The notes below the pieces were generated by a model. That model was given only the letters and a program-made list of their open reading frames with translations. It made no database searches and had not been told where the DNA came from. DNA of 26,943 nt from an uncultured Faecalibacterium sp. (GTDB lineage: Bacteria > Bacillota > Clostridia > Oscillospirales > Ruminococcaceae): positions 1 through 26,943 of the forward strand of contig CAKTCY010000026.1 of assembly GCA_934540955.1 (NCBI GenBank). Direction: 5' to 3'. Below are positions 23,279 to 26,943 of the stretch, piece by piece. Made by a program: the position numbers and the translations under genes. The first letter of the stretch is position 1; each line of letters begins with the position of its first letter.

Positions 23279-23788
23279 GTGGAATATCATAACAAAGAAC
23301 GCACCTCGCCGTGGGTCATAGCCGGGCGGGTGGTCTTTACCGCCGCACTCATTGCCTGTATCGCGTTCATCTTTTCCAACTCCATGGCGGTGGCCACAGT
23401 CTCGGAGCAATCCAGCGGCAGGGTATTGCAGCTGATGCAGGCGGTGCTGCGCCGCTTGGGGCATCCGGCACTGGCCGAGCGCCTGACCATGCACATCGTG
23501 CGCAAGCTGGCACACTTTTGCGAGTATGCGCTGGAGGGCTTTCTGCTCATGCTCTGTATGCGGGTGTACAGCCGTCATCCGCTGCGGCACATCACCGTGC
23601 CCATGCTGGGCGGTGTGCTGACGGCACTGACCGATGAGACCATCCAGCTGTTCTCGGACGGGCGCAGCGGGCAGGTCACGGATGTGTGGCTGGATTCTGC
23701 CGGTGCTATGACCGGTATTCTGGCTGCGCTGGTGCTGCTGGCACTGTGCAAATGGCTGTATCATCAGATGAAAAGGAGTAACGAATGA
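23279..23788 (+). CDS. VanZ-like membrane protein
   Basis: The 169-residue protein has four hydrophobic segments: AGRVVFTAALIACIAFIFSN, the HIVRKLAHFCEYALEGFLLM region, ITVPMLGGVLTALTDETIQL and AMTGILAALVLLALC. The VanZ signature is clear: KLAHFCEYA and later DETIQLFSDGRSGQVTDVWL with a following DSAGA. VanZ relatives are small membrane proteins; VanZ itself raises teicoplanin resistance, but most family members have no known role. The start GTG at 23279 is four bases after the valS stop with only a weak ribosome site, suggesting coupling to valS. The stop overlaps the next gene (ATGA). Confidence 0.85.
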   Translation: MEYHNKERTSPWVIAGRVVFTAALIACIAFIFSNSMAVATVSEQSSGRVLQLMQAVLRRLGHPALAERLTMHIVRKLAHFCEYALEGFLLMLCMRVYSRHPLRHITVPMLGGVLTALTDETIQLFSDGRSGQVTDVWLDSAGAMTGILAALVLLALCKWLYHQMKRSNE

Positions 23789-25050
23789 CCATCCAACAGG
23801 CAAATCAGTATTTTGCAGCCCTGCCGGACGGCTTTGCCGACCCGGAGCAGCTGGGTGTGCTGCTGCCCGCCTCGGTGCAGAAGGTGCAGTTCGTGGGCGT
23901 GGCAGGCACTGCCGGTAAAACGGCGGTGGCGCGTCTGCTGACGGCTATCCTGCAGGCACAGGGCATCTGCGCCGGTGCTTACCATGCCGGGTGCGAGCCC
24001 CTTGCGGTTCGTATCCGGGTGGCGGGCAAGCCGGTGGATGAGGCGCTGCTGTGCCGCGCCGCCGATGCCCTTGCCGCCCATGAGGAGTTGCCCTTGCAGG
24101 CGGCGGAGCTTGCCGCCGCTGCGTACTGCTTTGGCGAGGCCGGCTGTACGCTGGCGGTGGTGGAACTGCCGGACGCAGGTCTGGCTGCGGCGCTGCCCCA
24201 AATGCCGGTGTGCGCTGTAACGGCGGTGGGACCGGACGGCGTGAGCCGCTCGGTGGAGCGTCTGGCTGCGCTGGCAGGCGGCGTGATGCGCAAGGACAGC
24301 ATCTGCGTCACCGCGCCGGAGCAGCCCAAGACGGTGCTCAGCGAGCTGGTCGTGGCTGCGGGCAAGTGCGGCTGTGAGCTGGTCGTGCCCGACCCGGAGG
24401 ATATCACCTTTTTGGAGGCGGAGCGGTTCGCCAGCCGGGTGGACTACGGCGGCTATACGGTGCCGCTGGCCTTTCTGGGCCGTCACGCCGCAGGCAACGC
24501 CGCCATGGCGGTGGAGCTGGCACTGGCGCTCTGCCGCAAGGGGGCGGACATCTCCGACGAAGCCATTCTGGAGGGCATTGCTGCTGTGGACAACCGCTGC
24601 AGCATCCGGGTGCTTTCCCAGCGCCCGCTGGTCATTCTGGATGCCTGCCGCACCCCGCAGCAGGCTGCTGCGCTGCTGCGCGTACTGAACATGGCCAAGG
24701 TGCGCCACATGAGCGCCATCATCGGTCTGACCGAGGAAGAGGGCGCCGAAGCCTTCTTCTCCGCGCTGGAGACCGGCCTGAGCCCCGAGGAGCAGAAAAA
24801 GGATAAATCCACCATGCCCGGTATGAGCGAGAGCCCCTTTGATAAGGTGTATCTCGTTACGCCCGCCGGTGTGGAGGAGCAGTTGACCCGGCGTTTGACC
24901 GAGAAGGCGAAATATCACTTTGACGCCCAGCTCTGCACCAGTCTGGACGAGGCAGTGCAGCTGGCGCACGCCAACACCCGCCGCGGCCTGCTGGTCTGCG
25001 GCAGCGAGGCGGCAGCACTGGAGGCAGCCGCTCTGCTGGCAAAGGCGTAA
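23785..25050 (+). CDS. FolC-like Mur-ligase-family protein with degenerate active site
   Basis: The 421 residues follow the layout of folylpolyglutamate synthase: FVGVAGTAGKTAVARLL (P-loop, 36-52), a central domain, LGRHAAGNAAMAVELALAL (231-249, the 'GRHQ..NA' block) and a C-terminal Rossmann-like domain. Position after valS is also where Firmicutes keep folC. But key FolC residues are gone. GTNGKGS is GTAGKTA, the GLGGRLDATN segment is LPDAGLAAAL (128-137), the DH pair after the ITxIG strand is DG (151-152), the EKAGI lysine site is ALAGG (162-166), and DGAHNP is DACRTP (286-291). ATGA overlap and AAAAGGAG support the start. It may be a pseudoenzyme or a ligase with another substrate. Confidence 0.72.
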   Translation: MTIQQANQYFAALPDGFADPEQLGVLLPASVQKVQFVGVAGTAGKTAVARLLTAILQAQGICAGAYHAGCEPLAVRIRVAGKPVDEALLCRAADALAAHEELPLQAAELAAAAYCFGEAGCTLAVVELPDAGLAAALPQMPVCAVTAVGPDGVSRSVERLAALAGGVMRKDSICVTAPEQPKTVLSELVVAAGKCGCELVVPDPEDITFLEAERFASRVDYGGYTVPLAFLGRHAAGNAAMAVELALALCRKGADISDEAILEGIAAVDNRCSIRVLSQRPLVILDACRTPQQAAALLRVLNMAKVRHMSAIIGLTEEEGAEAFFSALETGLSPEEQKKDKSTMPGMSESPFDKVYLVTPAGVEEQLTRRLTEKAKYHFDAQLCTSLDEAVQLAHANTRRGLLVCGSEAAALEAAALLAKA

Positions 25051-25082
25051 GCCGCCGACAGCTTTTTCTAAAAAATAACCCG

Positions 25083-25124
25083 AAGATCCCGTACACTGAA
25101 GTTATGTGTACGGGATCTTTTATT
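25083..25124 (+). terminator. Terminator between the valS operon and spoIIA
   Basis: AAGATCCCGTACAC (25083-25096) pairs with GTGTACGGGATCTT (25106-25119) around a 9-nt loop and is followed by a T-rich stretch. It ends only 25 bases before the spoIIAA start codon, leaving almost no room for a promoter after it. Confidence 0.88.
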
Positions 25125-25149
25125 TTGCAAAAAAGGAGATGGACAAGCA

Positions 25150-25473
25150 ATGGCAACGGTGACCTTCAGCGCGGCAGGGGAGACCCTGTACGCCTATCTG
25201 GCGGGGGAGATCGACCACGATGCCGCCCAGAGCCTGCGGATGCAGCTGGACGATGCACTGGTCAGCCGCAGCCCCCGCACCCTGATTATCGACCTTGGCG
25301 GGGTGGGGTTCATGGATTCCTCCGGCGTTGGGCTCATCCTTGGGCGGCAGCGCTGCGCCCGCGTTCTGGGTACGAGCCTGCGGCTGCAGCACGCCCCCGC
25401 ACAGCTGCAAAAGGTCCTGCGGCTGGCGGGCATCCCCTGTACGGAGAACACAGAAAAGGAGAATGCGCAATGA
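25150..25473 (+). CDS. spoIIAA: Anti-sigma F factor antagonist SpoIIAA
   Basis: The 107-residue STAS-domain protein shows AGEIDHDAAQSLRMQLDDAL, LIIDLGGVGFMDSSGVGLIL and GTSLRLQHAPAQLQKVLRLA. Ser58 of DSSG is the phosphorylation site used by SpoIIAB in B. subtilis. Unphosphorylated SpoIIAA binds SpoIIAB and frees sigma F. It starts at ATG 25150 with AAAGGAGAT upstream, and its stop overlaps the spoIIAB start (ATGA). Gene order AA-AB-sigF is that of spore formers. A phosphatase (SpoIIE) is not in the window. Confidence 0.94.
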   Translation: MATVTFSAAGETLYAYLAGEIDHDAAQSLRMQLDDALVSRSPRTLIIDLGGVGFMDSSGVGLILGRQRCARVLGTSLRLQHAPAQLQKVLRLAGIPCTENTEKENAQ

Positions 25474-25910
25474 AAGCAGAGAACAGCACCCGCATCCAGT
25501 TCGATTCCCTCAGCAGCAACGAGGCCTACGCCCGCGGCGTCACGGCGGCCTTTCTGGCGCGGTACGACCCCACCGTGCCCCAACTGGCTGACCTGAAGAC
25601 CGCAGTGTCTGAGGCGGTCACCAACTGCATCGTCCATGCCTACCCGGAGCGTATCGGGCCGGTGTGCATGACCATAGCGGTCTACCCCGACCGGGAGGTG
25701 CACATCACCATTACAGATAAGGGCATCGGCATCCCCAATGTGGAGCAGGCCATGCAGCCGTTGTTCACCACCGGCAACCCGGAGGAACGCTCCGGTCTGG
25801 GTTTTGCGGTGATGCAAAGCTTCATGGACAGGGTAAAGGTCACCTCAAAGCCCGGTAAAGGTACAAAGGTGCTGCTGGTCAAGCGTCTGTCCCGGCGGGA
25901 GCCTACATAA
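25470..25910 (+). CDS. spoIIAB: Anti-sigma F factor and serine kinase SpoIIAB
   Basis: The 146-residue GHKL ATPase holds sigma F inactive and phosphorylates SpoIIAA. The Bergerat motifs are intact: N-box SEAVTNCIVHAY (47-58), G1 DKGIGI (83-88) and G2 ERSGLGFAVMQSFMD (106-120), then TSKPGKGTKV. Length fits B. subtilis SpoIIAB (146). It begins at ATG 25470 on the spoIIAA stop, after AAAAGGAG. Complete motifs argue for a working switch rather than decay. Confidence 0.95.
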   Translation: MKAENSTRIQFDSLSSNEAYARGVTAAFLARYDPTVPQLADLKTAVSEAVTNCIVHAYPERIGPVCMTIAVYPDREVHITITDKGIGIPNVEQAMQPLFTTGNPEERSGLGFAVMQSFMDRVKVTSKPGKGTKVLLVKRLSRREPT

Positions 25911-25931
25911 AAAGGAAAGGCGGTCCGGTAT

Positions 25932-26606
25932 ATGGTAACGGATAAGACCCGGCGGGAAGCATTCATCACGCAGAATCTGGGGCTGGTGCACGCCTGTGCG
26001 GGCAGGTTCCGTGGGCGCGGCATGGAATATGACGACCTGTACAGTGCAGGCTGCGTGGGGCTCATCAAAGCCTACGATAATTTTGACGAGAGCCGGGGCG
26101 TGTGTTTTTCCACCTATGCCGTGCCGGTGATCCTTGGCGAGATCAAAAAGCTGTTCCGGGATGGGGGTACGGTCAAGGTGAGCCGCTCCCTGAAGGAACT
26201 GGGAATGCGGGTGCAGGCAGCACGGGAGCATACCATGAAGCTGTGCGGTTCGGAGCCTACCTTGCAGCAGCTGGCAGAGCAGCTGGATGAGCCAATAGAG
26301 AATGTAGCCCTTGCCATACAGGCTGCACAGCCCGCCATGAGCCTGACCCCGGAGGGCGGCGAGGATGGAGACAGGCAGTTGGATATCCCGGTGGAATCCC
26401 CGGAGGAGGAATTGGCAGATAAGATCAGTCTGGCTGAGGTGATCGAAGCGCTCCCGGAACAGGACAAGCAATTGATACGCCTGCGCTTTTATGGCAACCG
26501 CACCCAGAGCGAGACTGCAAAAGCATTGCATACGACTCAGGTACAGATCTCCCGGCGGGAACGCAAGATCCTGATCCGGCTGCGCGCCCGGCTTTTGGAG
26601 GAATAA
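25932..26606 (+). CDS. sigF: Sporulation sigma factor F (SpoIIAC)
   Basis: The 224-residue sigma-70 family protein of the sporulation group 3 type has region 2 (YDDLYSAGCVGLIKAYDNFD and the FSTYAVPVILGEIKKLFRD core of 2.3-2.4), region 3 SRSLKELGMRVQAA, and region 4 LPEQDKQLIRLRFYGNRTQS and ETAKALHTTQVQISRRERKI with the helix-turn-helix. It lacks region 1, as expected. It starts at ATG 25932 with AAGGAAAGG upstream, 21 bases after spoIIAB. In spore formers it drives early forespore genes. No terminator hairpin follows before the rRNA-type promoters. Confidence 0.93.
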   Translation: MVTDKTRREAFITQNLGLVHACAGRFRGRGMEYDDLYSAGCVGLIKAYDNFDESRGVCFSTYAVPVILGEIKKLFRDGGTVKVSRSLKELGMRVQAAREHTMKLCGSEPTLQQLAEQLDEPIENVALAIQAAQPAMSLTPEGGEDGDRQLDIPVESPEEELADKISLAEVIEALPEQDKQLIRLRFYGNRTQSETAKALHTTQVQISRRERKILIRLRARLLEE

Positions 26607-26689
26607 GGGAGGAAGTGTCCATAAAAAATGTAAAAAACTGGGCAAAAAGTAAAAAGAATGATTTTGGCGTAAAAATTGTAAAAAAGTGC

Positions 26690-26718
26690 TTGCTTTTTGA
26701 AGGATGCTGTGCTAAAAT
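26690..26718 (+). promoter_or_regulatory. rRNA-type promoter P1
   Basis: TTGCTT (26690-26695), a 17-bp spacer and TAAAAT (26713-26718), preceded by a long A/T-rich stretch (about 26620-26689) that resembles an UP element. Confidence 0.75.
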
Positions 26719-26828
26719 ACATTACTGTCAGGCGAACGTCCGACAGAATGAAATACTTCGAAATGGACGTTAAATAGAAAGATTCGACAGAATCAAAAAT
26801 GAATCTCAAAAATCTTTCAAAAAAGTGC

Positions 26829-26857
26829 TTGACAACTTATCACGAAAGTGATAAAAT
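26829..26857 (+). promoter_or_regulatory. rRNA-type promoter P2
   Basis: TTGACA (26829-26834), a 17-bp spacer and TAAAAT (26852-26857). Both P1 and P2 are preceded by the same word AAAAAAGTGC, so the -35 contexts are duplicated. Between them are small hairpins and a repeated CGACAGAAT word (about 26740 and 26784). Confidence 0.85.
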
Positions 26858-26943
26858 AAATAAGCTGTCAGCCGCAAGGCTAAGGCGCACAGGACCTTGA
26901 AAATTGAACAATATCGAAAGAACTTGTAACGGAACCTATTTTC
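26858..26943 (+). other. Probable rRNA operon leader (16S lies beyond the window)
   Basis: The sequence after P2 contains GGACCTTGAAAATTGAACAA (26892-26911), a type of text that I know from Firmicutes pre-16S and spacer regions. No coding frame is present. Together with tandem strong promoters this points to an rrn operon whose 16S start lies just right of the window end. The 16S sequence itself is not visible. Confidence 0.6.

Noticed and set aside
25104..25469. An upstream extension of the spoIIAB frame through spoIIAA
   Set aside because: spoIIAA fills this region in another frame. SpoIIAB has the family length from the ATG at 25470.

Overview
The window looks like chromosome from a high-GC, low-spore or non-sporulating Clostridia, most like Faecalibacterium or a close Oscillospiraceae relative. 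This rests on the GC-rich genes with AT-rich gaps, strong AGGAGG-type ribosome binding sites, a T-box leader on valS, a spoIIA operon, and a compound palindromic repeat of a kind I associate with Faecalibacterium. The genus is an inference from recall, not a search.

Layout. 1-1335: the end of a YacP/Rae1-like NYN-domain gene, two tandem hairpin repeats, then nnrD (NAD(P)H-hydrate repair). 1417-5756, minus strand: a polA-tsaD-nitroreductase operon. 5866-7636: a hairpin repeat, a small ferredoxin (minus), an ArsC/Spx-like protein and an unknown single-pass membrane protein (both plus). 7724-7917: a MITE-like element with inverted ends. 7960-10372, minus strand: a glycosyltransferase, a DUF4358-type lipoprotein and an Lrp/AsnC regulator. 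10552-10703: a strong promoter and a terminator with no convincing gene between them, a candidate small RNA. 10969-11526: an unknown lipoprotein. 11559-11847: a hairpin-rich, repeat-rich gap. 11857-13727, minus strand: a GNAT acetyltransferase overlapping hflX.

13879-20239, plus strand, is one probable transcription unit: a homocysteine methyltransferase/methylenetetrahydrofolate reductase fusion, a family 2 glycosyltransferase, a polysaccharide flippase and two further glycosyltransferases that are clear duplicates of each other. This looks like a small surface-glycan module without a recognisable polymerase. 20247-25050: a promoter, a valine T-box (specifier GTC), valS, a VanZ-like membrane protein and a FolC-like protein whose catalytic motifs are mostly lost. 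25150-26606: spoIIAA-spoIIAB-sigF, the complete forespore sigma-F switch. 26690-26943: tandem rRNA-type promoters and leader; 16S presumably starts just past the window.

The most unusual material is non-coding. A dispersed repeat family has five copies, each with a different but self-complementary hairpin followed by a conserved tail that can form an interleaved (pseudoknot) pairing. There is also the sRNA candidate, the MITE, and a set of terminators sharing one stem core. No CRISPR array, tRNA, transposase or phage gene was found.
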